Shown here: positions 7,451 through 13,874 of the stretch, in pieces
How positions within the stretch are numbered: position 1 is the stretch's first letter
How the letters are laid out: each line of letters opens with the position of its first letter
NCBI GenBank assembly: GCA_015521705.1
Contig: WANR01000015.1
Coordinates: 1-50,567, forward strand
Reading direction: 5' to 3'
Source: Desulfurococcales archaeon
GTDB lineage: Archaea; Thermoproteota; Thermoprotei_A; Sulfolobales; Acidilobaceae
DNA length: 50,567 bases
Position numbers and translations under genes: made by a program
Notes under the pieces: generated by a model
Seen by the model: only the letters and a program-made list of their open reading frames with translations
Database searches by the model: none
What the model was told of the DNA's origin: nothing

Positions 7451-7711
7451 TTAGGGCTTTGTTATGGGATAGCCCGCCTCTCTTAGAGTCCTCGCTGAGC
7501 TTCTAGCGTTTTCGCAGTAGTAGAGCAGGTATTCCCCGTTTTTTAGCACTATTTCTATCGTTCCCCTTTTCACCTTGATCTCCCTGATCTCCTGTTTAGA
7601 AACGTACTTCTTTTCCAGCTTCTTTGCCCCTATTTTGCTGGCGAAGCTTCTTATCACGCGCTCGACATCGCTCACGTCAGGCCTCTCGCCTAAGCTTGAG
7701 AGCATCCTCAT
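7451..7711 (-). CDS. Small hypothetical protein
   Basis: An 86-residue basic protein that I do not recognise. It consists of a helical N-terminus (DVERVIRSFASKIGAKKLEKK), a likely beta hairpin (EIKVKRGTIEIVLKNGEYLLYY) and a short tail with one Cys. Its ATG overlaps the stop codon of the upstream small gene as ATGA, which supports both being translated. No membrane segment or catalytic motif is visible. Confidence 0.5.
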   Translation of the reverse strand: MRMLSSLGERPDVSDVERVIRSFASKIGAKKLEKKYVSKQEIREIKVKRGTIEIVLKNGEYLLYYCENARSSARTLREAGYPITKP

Positions 7712-7923
7712 AGCCTCCTCACTCTCTCTAACTGCCTCCCCTCAAGTATCCAGTGAAGAACACCGATCACCAGGCGCGTCCAAATATTGGCATGAGGAAG
7801 CACTTCTCCCGGAACGCTAGGCGGACTGACAGCCCTGTGGTCCAGGACATACTCTTGGATCAAGGCCTCGGTAAAGACCAGGAATGCCCTGATAAATGGC
7901 TTTAGCCTCAGGGGACGGCCCAC
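7708..7923 (-). CDS. Small hypothetical protein coupled to the following gene
   Basis: A 71-residue protein starting at GTG 7923, with two mildly hydrophobic helices (FIRAFLVFTEALIQEYVL and TRLVIGVLHWILEG). I know no family for it. The four-base ATGA overlap with the downstream 86-residue gene is the main evidence that it is real. Composition matches the chromosome. Confidence 0.4.
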   Translation of the reverse strand: MGRPLRLKPFIRAFLVFTEALIQEYVLDHRAVSPPSVPGEVLPHANIWTRLVIGVLHWILEGRQLERVRRL

Positions 7924-8261
7924 GGGGTTTCCAGAAGCTAGCTACAAAGTAGGCCTCGACATCACCCCCGAAAGCCAAACCACTACACCATAAGACAAGC
8001 GCCTGCCACGACCCCTACTCCTTACCCTTTTCAATAACCACAGCTGGCTTATAAGGCTAGTGCGTTTTTAGGGGACAGGACAGTGCGTCCTCTACTGCAA
8101 TTGCCTAATCCAAGCCCGCTATTACCGCCAGCTTTTGGCCTTTAGAGCCCGCACCCTTAAACGCCCTATGTACGCCCGGCAGGCCTGCTAGCCGGCCTGC
8201 GACGCCTTACTAGTGTGCCTCACCGTTAAAGGCTCGTGTGTCTGCATTCTCTTAGCGTGAT
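7924..8261. other. Intergenic region with one strong stem-loop
   Basis: I see no gene here. A hairpin with a 7-bp stem GCAGGCC/GGCCTGC and an 8-base loop occupies 8179-8200. The rest is unstructured to the eye, with no tRNA-like or repeat element. Confidence 0.35.
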
Positions 8262-8476
8262 TCACCTCTTTCTGGACGCTACCGCAATAGCTATTATTAC
8301 CGCTACTGCCAGGATCGCTATCTCGGTAGAGTAATGTCTTGGGGCCCCACCAATGCCCTGCGTTTTCTCAGGCTCTTCGGATTTCACGGTTTCTTCCTGC
8401 TCGGGGGATTCTCAGGCTTTTTGGTAGCCGCCTCTGGCAGGTTAGATGCCGTAAGTAGGCCAAAGCTTTCTGGCTA
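8262..8476 (-). pseudogene. Decayed 3' end of a membrane-anchored surface protein
   Basis: On the minus strand, 8411-8262 reads without a start codon as a Glu/Pro-rich stalk (ESPEQEETVKSEEPEKTQG) followed by STEIAILAVAVIIAIAVA and a stop right after SRKR. This is the classic C-terminal membrane anchor of archaeal surface or solute-binding proteins. Immediately upstream, in another frame, LLTASNLPEAATKKPENPP continues the same kind of stalk, so the two halves are out of register. No N-terminal domain remains because the PEBP gene begins at 8486 on the other strand. I interpret this as the remnant of a gene that was truncated and frameshifted. It could alternatively be coincidence. Confidence 0.35.
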
Positions 8477-8485
8477 TCTAAGAGC

Positions 8486-9085
8486 ATGGCTGGGGGAGTT
8501 GTTTCCATGCGTCTGAGGATAATATTAGTCTTGGCCGCTATAATACTGACCATGGCCGTTGTAGCCTGGATACTCGCCTTCAGGCCTGGGGGCGGGGAAG
8601 GCGTGCTAGTTGACAAGCGCTTCGAGGAACTGGTTAGTGGAGTTGAGGAGGGCCTGAGGGTCAGCGTTGAGGGCTTGAAGGAGAATGGTTTCTTCGAGGA
8701 GGCCTACACGTGCGACGGGGAGGATAGGGCGCCCAGGGTCTCGGTGGAGGGCGTTCCGGGTCAGGCTGAGGCCGTGGCCCTAGTCATGTATGACCCAGAC
8801 GCTCCCATAGGCACCTTCACCCACTGGCTCTCGATAGCCCCAGCGCGGGAGAGCCTCACATTCCCAGGGGATGCCCGGGTAGAGGGGAGGAACGACTTCG
8901 GGAGGATAGGCTATGGGGGCCCTTGCCCTCCTAGAGGGCACGGGGTCCACCGCTACTTCTTCCTAGTACTAGCCCTTGACAGGGATCCAGGGCTTGGACG
9001 TGGGTTCACGTTAGACCAGTTGCTAGAATCCATTAAAGGACACATAGTTTCGTATGGCTATACTGTCGGGAAATACGAGCGCTAA
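8486..9085 (+). CDS. Phosphatidylethanolamine-binding protein (YbhB/YbcL) family, membrane-anchored
   Basis: Residues about 9-31 are a hydrophobic signal-anchor (RLRIILVLAAIILTMAVVAWIL). The rest is a PEBP-fold domain with LVMYDPDAPIGTFTHWL (99-115) and GYGGPCPPRGHGVHRYFFLVLALD (142-165), the two conserved ligand-pocket motifs. Family members bind anionic phospholipid head groups or act as protease or kinase inhibitors. The function of archaeal secreted forms is unknown. The anchor puts the domain outside the membrane. The ATG at 8486 is used here; the ATG at 8507 immediately before the hydrophobic segment is an equally good start. The gene stands alone on the plus strand. Confidence 0.8.
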   Translation: MAGGVVSMRLRIILVLAAIILTMAVVAWILAFRPGGGEGVLVDKRFEELVSGVEEGLRVSVEGLKENGFFEEAYTCDGEDRAPRVSVEGVPGQAEAVALVMYDPDAPIGTFTHWLSIAPARESLTFPGDARVEGRNDFGRIGYGGPCPPRGHGVHRYFFLVLALDRDPGLGRGFTLDQLLESIKGHIVSYGYTVGKYER

Positions 9086-9139
9086 AGAGCCCAACACTAT
9101 GGGACCGCTGGGCTGAAGAGGGAAAGGGTAGGATCTGCC

Positions 9140-10036
9140 TTGGGTGGCAGGAGGACTAGTACTAGCAGTTTCGGTGCCCCCGGCAGGGCGGCGCACGACT
9201 CCACCCCATTCTATTCGAGGAAGCTGTACAAGGATCTGCGGTTACCCAGGCCCCTTCCAGAGGATTTGCAGGAGAACAGGGTACCTCCCGAGTACCTGGA
9301 CAGGGTCGTGGTGGGTGATGCCCGGGAGGTTCTAAAGAGGCTCCCAGATAACTGCGTTCACCTCGTGGTCACCTCTCCCCCATACAATGCTGGCAAGGAC
9401 TACGACGAAGACCTGACCCTGGGCGAGTACCTGGGCTTTATAGGGGAGGTTATGAAGGAGGTGTATCGTGTCCTTGTGTGGGGTGGGCGCGTGTGCTTTA
9501 ACGTAGCCAACCTGGGGAGGAGGCCTTATATTCCCCTGCACGCCCACCTCATACGCCTCTTCGAGGAGATAGGCTTCCTATTCAGGGGCGAAATAATCTG
9601 GGACAAAGGGGACCCCGTCTCGGGGTCTAGCACGGCGTGGGGCACGTGGATGAGCGCTGTGAACCCCACACTCAGGGACCAGCACGAGTACATCATAGTC
9701 CTGAGCAAGGGCGACTTCAAGAGGAGGAAGATGCCCAGTAAGAGAGACACTATAACCCGGGACGAGTTCCTGGAGTATACCCGGAGCGTGTGGAGGTTCC
9801 CGCCCGAAAGTGCTAGGAGGGTGGGGCACCCGGCACCCTTCCCCGAGGAGCTACCCTACAGGTGCATCCAGCTATACACCTTCCAGGGGGACGTGGTCCT
9901 AGATCCATTCGCCGGGTCCGGGACAACATGCGTAGCCGCGGCCAAGACCGGGAGACACTACCTATGCATAGAAATAAACGAGGAATACGCCAGGATAGCA
10001 GAGGAGAGGCTCAAAGAGAATAGCCCAATGCTATGA
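9140..10036 (+). CDS. DNA methyltransferase, amino-methyltransferase of the TSPPY class
   Basis: The 298-residue enzyme has catalytic motif IV VVTSPPYNAG (residues 76-85) before the AdoMet-binding motif DPFAGSGTT (255-263), the circularly permuted beta-class order. TSPPY favours N4-cytosine methylation, though N6-adenine cannot be excluded. HPAPFPEELP (230-239) and WDKGDPVSGSS are also typical of the family. The enzyme would modify a specific palindromic DNA site, protecting against a restriction enzyme or acting as an orphan epigenetic mark. No recognisable restriction endonuclease is adjacent. The nearest candidate is the PD-(D/E)XK-like gene at 6.0-7.3 kb. The start is TTG 9140, preceded by GGTAGGAT. 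Confidence 0.85.
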   Translation: MGGRRTSTSSFGAPGRAAHDSTPFYSRKLYKDLRLPRPLPEDLQENRVPPEYLDRVVVGDAREVLKRLPDNCVHLVVTSPPYNAGKDYDEDLTLGEYLGFIGEVMKEVYRVLVWGGRVCFNVANLGRRPYIPLHAHLIRLFEEIGFLFRGEIIWDKGDPVSGSSTAWGTWMSAVNPTLRDQHEYIIVLSKGDFKRRKMPSKRDTITRDEFLEYTRSVWRFPPESARRVGHPAPFPEELPYRCIQLYTFQGDVVLDPFAGSGTTCVAAAKTGRHYLCIEINEEYARIAEERLKENSPML

Positions 10037-10339
10037 CACAATAGATGGGAAAAACGCATATCTCCCTGTAAAGACTAGCTGGAATCGCAAGGGCACTGCA
10101 TCAACCAACTCTATATTCTTAACAACAACCCATAGCCTCTAGGAAGCCTGATTGCATCACATATACGGCAAGTGCTAGCGTTACCATATAGCTCCTAAGG
10201 ATGCACTAATACACCAAATCACATACATCATTAGTGTACTTTTCAGGCCCATACACAACTTCCTTCTCAACCTCCATAGGAGTACTAATAAGGTGGGTTC
10301 GCCTCTTTATAATGTTTGTATATGAGTGTATATAAGTGG
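10037..10339. other. AT-rich gap, no gene seen
   Basis: About 300 bases of AT-rich DNA without coding potential or an obvious repeat. A TATA-like TGTATATAAG lies near 10328-10337, just before the degenerate toxin gene on the opposite strand. Confidence 0.35.
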
Positions 10340-10613
10340 TCATTGGCTCATCCCCTTCATCCCACCCTTCGGTCGGGCTTCATCCGTCATCGGGTGGGTG
10401 CCCCACGACCCATGGCGTGGGGCAATAATCGTGGCTGCTCTTAGATGGATGTCGCTAAGCTCTCTCATAACACTCGGGGGAACCATTATTCTCTCAAACA
10501 AATAGGAGACTAAGCTTCTCCAGTAGCTCTGCATGCTTGAGGGCAATGATGGGAGAGGCGTCCGAGATAGCGACACTAGCCTCCAGTCCTCCCTGCGAGC
10601 TCTTCTGCAACAC
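10340..10613 (-). pseudogene. Frameshifted DUF3368/PIN-type toxin (partner of UPF0175)
   Basis: Read from GTG 10613 or TTG 10610, one frame gives VAISDASPIIALKHAELLEK, the N-terminus of the DUF3368 PIN-like toxin family with its catalytic Asp in SDASPLIAL-type context. It hits a stop at 10494-10496. The next frame continues seamlessly as LFERIMVPPSVMRELS, the segment that follows in the family (IPPAVYEEL-like). A one-base indel near 10497-10502 explains this. After SDIHL the sequence no longer resembles the family, and a 9-bp hairpin occupies 10399-10424, so the C-terminal half with the remaining acidic residues is missing. The gene overlaps the upstream antitoxin, the usual arrangement. It is very likely inactive. 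Confidence 0.65.
10399..10424. repeat. 9-bp stem hairpin within the dead toxin gene
   Basis: TGCCCCACG and CGTGGGGCA form a perfect 9-bp stem around an 8-base loop. It lies where the DUF3368 homology ends and may mark a rearrangement end or a terminator-like structure. Confidence 0.4.
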
Positions 10614-10869
10614 TTAGCTCCTCCTTAAGCTCTTCCTCATCCAGGTTGATTATGCTGACTCTCCTTCTAGAGAGCTCCTTCATGAAATCCTCGACACAAA
10701 GCCCAGCAAGCTCAGCTGCCTGCTTAAGGGTAAGCCTACCCTCCCTGTAAAGTTCGACAGCAAGGAGAAGCCTGGCCTCAGTCTCGTCCAAAGCGATGTG
10801 AACAGGTATACTTATTTTCAAAGTCCTCGCCTTATCACGGCTCAACCCGGAAACCCCCATACAAGCCAC
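10576..10869 (-). CDS. UPF0175-family antitoxin-like protein
   Basis: The 97-residue protein matches the UPF0175 pattern. A short N-terminal strand is followed by LDETEARLLLAVELYREGRLTLKQAAELAGLCVEDFMKEL, a helix-turn-helix-like module, then RRRVSIINLDEEELKEEL. Such genes are regularly paired with DUF3368 PIN-like toxins and are regarded as their antitoxins and operon repressors. Here the downstream toxin is frameshifted, leaving an orphan antitoxin. The frame opens at GTG 10869. The ATG three codons later (10860) is a good alternative. Confidence 0.75.
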   Translation of the reverse strand: MACMGVSGLSRDKARTLKISIPVHIALDETEARLLLAVELYREGRLTLKQAAELAGLCVEDFMKELSRRRVSIINLDEEELKEELSVAEELAGRTGG

Positions 10870-11079
10870 GCATGCTAACCTTTAAAATATTGATGATATT
10901 ATGCAGCGGCTCTGAAGGCTAACACAATAAATACCTGTGTCGCATCATCGAAGGAAGAAATGTAATCCGAAATATGGAGCTATGGATAAGGTAAAACGGC
11001 CTCTAAGCCTTTTCAGTCTTTGATTGCTTTTCGTGGGTTTTAATCGCCTTTAAACTTATAAGTTTTAGCTGTGGGAAAT
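10870..11079. other. Intergenic region with a promoter-like element
   Basis: There is no gene here. On the plus strand TTTAAACTTATAAG at about 11050-11063 is a strong TATA-like element with no open reading frame downstream. It may drive the structured region that follows. Confidence 0.35.
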
Positions 11080-11310
11080 CTCCGGGAGTGTGGGGACCTG
11101 AGGACGAGCGATGAGGAGACAGAGATAAGGATGACCCAGGGCCTTGCCCAAGGGAGCCTACCTGGGGAGCGGTGCGGGGGGCTAAGGCTGTGAACCCAGG
11201 CTCCCAAAGGATAGGGCCCTGGGAGACTGAAGGGGTGATGAAGGCTAGCCCAAAACGCGATGAAGACCGAACCCTTTACCCAATAACTAGGTATAGGTGG
11301 GCTAGAGGGC
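11080..11310 (+). ncRNA. Candidate structured non-coding RNA
   Basis: Two sets of nested inverted repeats follow a TATA-like element (11050-11063). The first has an outer stem CCCAGGGCC at 11135-11143 with GGCCCTGGG at 11215-11223, enclosing an inner stem GGGAGCCT at 11152-11159 with AGGCTCCC at 11198-11205. The bases between them form an internal loop. The second is CTAGCCCA at 11245-11252 with TGGGCTAG at 11298-11305. The stretch lies in a 500-base gap without genes. Neither the SRP RNA tip nor clear RNase P RNA core motifs were recognised. The outer stem, internal loop and AGA right after it recall an H/ACA guide RNA, but the pocket spacing does not fit well. The assignment is inference. 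Confidence 0.35.
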
Positions 11311-11367
11311 ATGCTGCGAGAACGACTAGTAACAGGTGCGGGGACTATAAAACGCTTTATATGTATG

Positions 11368-12729
11368 CTAGTCTTCCATGAAAGTGTCTACAAGTATGGC
11401 TGTGTATGCCGTCATTGATGGGATGCTCTCTACGGTTATGTACTCGTTGGGTGCGTGGGCCCTGCCTCCGTGGCCGGGGGCTGTGTCGATCATTGGGATG
11501 CCCAGTTTCCTGGTGAAGAGGTAGGAGGGGGCGGATCCCGGGATCATTGGGACTATGTAGGGTCTCACACCCATTGCCTGGTAGGCCCTCCTAGCCCTCT
11601 CCACGGCCTTCGACCTGGGGCTTGTCTTGCTCCACGTGTAGGCGTCGTGCACCCCCACCTCCACGAGGCCCTCGAGGCCAAGCCTCCTTATCAGCTCCTT
11701 AACCCCCTCAATCACGTCCTCGGGCTCTATGTTGGGTACCAGCCTGAAGTCTATCTTAGCCACCGCCTCCGCCGGCGTTATGGTCTTGGTCCCAGGGCCC
11801 GTGTGGCCTGACTGGAACCCGTCAACGTTGACGGTGGGCTTGAAGTAGACTGCTATGTACCACTCCCTCCCCCCGAGCCTGGGCCTGTGGACACCGTACA
11901 GTTCCAGGAGGTCCTCGGCGGGGTAAGCCTCCATTATGTCCTCTAGGTACCTTAGGTCCTCCTCGGTGGGAGTCACGGTCTTCTCCTCGAGCCACGGCAG
12001 CCTCGGCCCCTCCAGGGGGTCTATGAGGTGGGAAATAATCCTGGCGAGCACAGCAGCAGGATTGTATAGGCCCCTGCTGAAGCTGCTGTGCACGTCGTAC
12101 TTAGACACCCTGGAGCGGAGCTCGAGGAACACTATACCCTTATTACCCAGGACTATGGCCGGCTTGCCGGGCACCCTCTCACTGGGGAATGCGAAGTAAA
12201 CCATCTCCGATCCCTTCAGCTCTCCCCCCTTATCCTCCACAAACCGGGGCATTGAGGGGCTGCCCAGTTCCTCCTCCCCCTCAAAGACTATCGTAACGGT
12301 TACGGGTAGGTCTCCGTATAGCTTCTGGTAAGCCTCGAGGCCTAGTAGCATGCTCATAAGCCCGGCCTTGGTATTATAGGCGCCCCTAGCGATTATCCTG
12401 TCACCCACGATCCTAGCCTCGAAGGGCGGCGAGTCCCAATACTCCAATGGCTCGGGTGGCTGGACGTCGTACATGTTGTAGAACACCACTCTAGCCTCGC
12501 CGGATCCCTTGACCCGGCCATAGACTATAGGGTGGCCGCTGTAACGCAGAAGGGTAGCCTGTCCTCCAAGGCGCTCCCTAATCCACTCAGCAAGATACGA
12601 CGCCGTATCCTCGATCCCCTCTCCGGTGGCCGAAACGCTGGGCATTCTCAGAAGCTTCCTAACCTCCTCTACAAGCCTATCCCTCTCCCCCTTCACGTAA
12701 GCCAGTATCTTGTCGACCCTGGCATCCAA
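11368..12729 (-). CDS. M20-family metallopeptidase homologue (ArgE/DapE/CPG2 type) with altered metal site
   Basis: The protein is about 453 residues when started at TTG 12729, which has GGGGGTG about ten bases upstream; the open frame extends to 12798. It has the M20 layout. The first domain carries VVFYNMYDVQPPEP (81-94), ARGAYNTKAGLMS (114-126) and FEGEEELGSPS (149-159). The dimerisation-domain signature is VDGFQSGHTGPGTKTITPAEA, and HAPNEYI is near the C-terminus. Functional members have HxDxxP and RGAxDxKG. Here the His is Met86 and the bridging Asp is Asn119, although the catalytic Asp88, Glu152 and Glu153 and the final His remain. The enzyme may have lost a di-zinc centre, act with one metal, or be a non-hydrolytic binder. 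It is alone in its transcript. Confidence 0.8.
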   Translation of the reverse strand: MDARVDKILAYVKGERDRLVEEVRKLLRMPSVSATGEGIEDTASYLAEWIRERLGGQATLLRYSGHPIVYGRVKGSGEARVVFYNMYDVQPPEPLEYWDSPPFEARIVGDRIIARGAYNTKAGLMSMLLGLEAYQKLYGDLPVTVTIVFEGEEELGSPSMPRFVEDKGGELKGSEMVYFAFPSERVPGKPAIVLGNKGIVFLELRSRVSKYDVHSSFSRGLYNPAAVLARIISHLIDPLEGPRLPWLEEKTVTPTEEDLRYLEDIMEAYPAEDLLELYGVHRPRLGGREWYIAVYFKPTVNVDGFQSGHTGPGTKTITPAEAVAKIDFRLVPNIEPEDVIEGVKELIRRLGLEGLVEVGVHDAYTWSKTSPRSKAVERARRAYQAMGVRPYIVPMIPGSAPSYLFTRKLGIPMIDTAPGHGGRAHAPNEYITVESIPSMTAYTAILVDTFMED

Positions 12730-12879
12730 CCCCGCTCTACACCCCCTGAAAAGCCTAAGATAGTATGCGGAGAGCGGAGAACTAAATATTATTAACAAAC
12801 ATGTAAGCAGTGGAGCTCTTCCCCAAGACTCTAAGAGCCCTCCCAGCCCTGTCGGGCCCCAAAGGTGGGCCTGGGACTC

Positions 12880-13854
12880 CTAGGATCCACTGTATCTCTC
12901 AGACAGCCGTCTGACCACTTCCCCCAGCGTGCCTCTTATAGACTCGCTGAGGCTAGTGGGGGCGCTCTTGGATCCCGGCTCCGAGGCTCCGACCACTTCG
13001 CCCACTATCTCGCTTATTATAGCCTCCACGTAGAGTCTTAGTAGTAGCGACCTCCTACTCCTTATCCTCTCCTCGAGTACCCCCGTGGTTTTTAGGTAGC
13101 CGTAGTGGTCTTCGAGGGCTCTCACCAGGTCCTCTACGCCCATGCCCATGACGGCGCTGGTCTTCACTATCCTCGGCTCCCACAGGCCCCTAGCCTCTCC
13201 GATCTCGCCCTTCTCGAGGGCGAACTTCAGGTACTCGTACGTCTTCGAGGCTTCGGGCTTATCGCTCTTGTTTACCACGTAGACGTCCCCGATCTCCATT
13301 ACCCCCGCCTTTAGGGCCTGAATATCGTCCCCGGCGCCAGGCATCGTTACCACGACTATCGTGTGGGCCGCGTGCATCACGTCAACCTCGGCCTGCCCCA
13401 CCCCCACAGTCTCTATAATGATCTTGTCGTAGCCGAAGGCGTCGAAGGCCTCGGCCATGGCTATTGCTGCCAGGCTTATGCTACCCTTGATCCCCCGGGT
13501 TGGTATGCTCCTTATGAAGACCCCGGGATCCGTGGCGTGCTCCTGCATCCTCAGCCTGTCGCCGAGGAGGGATCCCTGGGTTAGGGGGCTGCTGGGGTCC
13601 ACAGCTATCACCGCCACCTTGTAACCTATCTCCCTGAACTTTCCGATAACCCTGGAGACTAGGGTGCTTTTACCCGATCCAGGAATGCCGGTAAACCCTA
13701 TGACGTGGGCGCCGCGCGCCCTGTTCATGACGTGCTCGAGAAGCCTCACTGACTCGAGACCAGGGTTCTCCAGGATGGTTAGCAATCTCCCCATAGCCCT
13801 GAGATTGCCCCTAGATGCTAGATCCACTAGGGCCTCCACGCCGCGCTGGCGCAT
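12880..13854 (-). CDS. meaB: MeaB/ArgK-type G-protein chaperone of B12-dependent mutases
   Basis: The 324-residue GTPase of the G3E family has Walker A GIPGSGKS (56-63), the MeaB signature VDPSSPLTQGSLLGDRLRM and IRSIPTRG, the switch segment IIETVGVGQAEVDV and the base-specificity motif NKSD. MeaB proteins load adenosylcobalamin into methylmalonyl- or isobutyryl-CoA mutases and protect them from inactivation. The likely client is the mutase at 3.9-6.0 kb. Its position is unusual: it starts 20 bases after the end of ccmF, at the tail of the cytochrome c maturation operon rather than next to its client. The ATG is at 13854. The family assignment is secure. Confidence 0.9.
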   Translation of the reverse strand: MRQRGVEALVDLASRGNLRAMGRLLTILENPGLESVRLLEHVMNRARGAHVIGFTGIPGSGKSTLVSRVIGKFREIGYKVAVIAVDPSSPLTQGSLLGDRLRMQEHATDPGVFIRSIPTRGIKGSISLAAIAMAEAFDAFGYDKIIIETVGVGQAEVDVMHAAHTIVVVTMPGAGDDIQALKAGVMEIGDVYVVNKSDKPEASKTYEYLKFALEKGEIGEARGLWEPRIVKTSAVMGMGVEDLVRALEDHYGYLKTTGVLEERIRSRRSLLLRLYVEAIISEIVGEVVGASEPGSKSAPTSLSESIRGTLGEVVRRLSERYSGS

Positions 13855-13874
13855 CGGCTACACCAGCAGCCCTG

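Noticed and set aside
10399-10424. End of an IS200/IS605-type element
   Set aside because: The hairpin is suggestive, but no transposase remnant or matching opposite end was found.
10340-10576. 78-codon frame taken as an independent gene
   Set aside because: Its N-terminus is an out-of-frame reading of the DUF3368 toxin; the conserved sequence is split across two frames, so it is a pseudogene piece.
11080-11310. SRP RNA or RNase P RNA
   Set aside because: The conserved SRP helix 8 tip and the RNase P core motifs were not found, so only a generic structured RNA is claimed.
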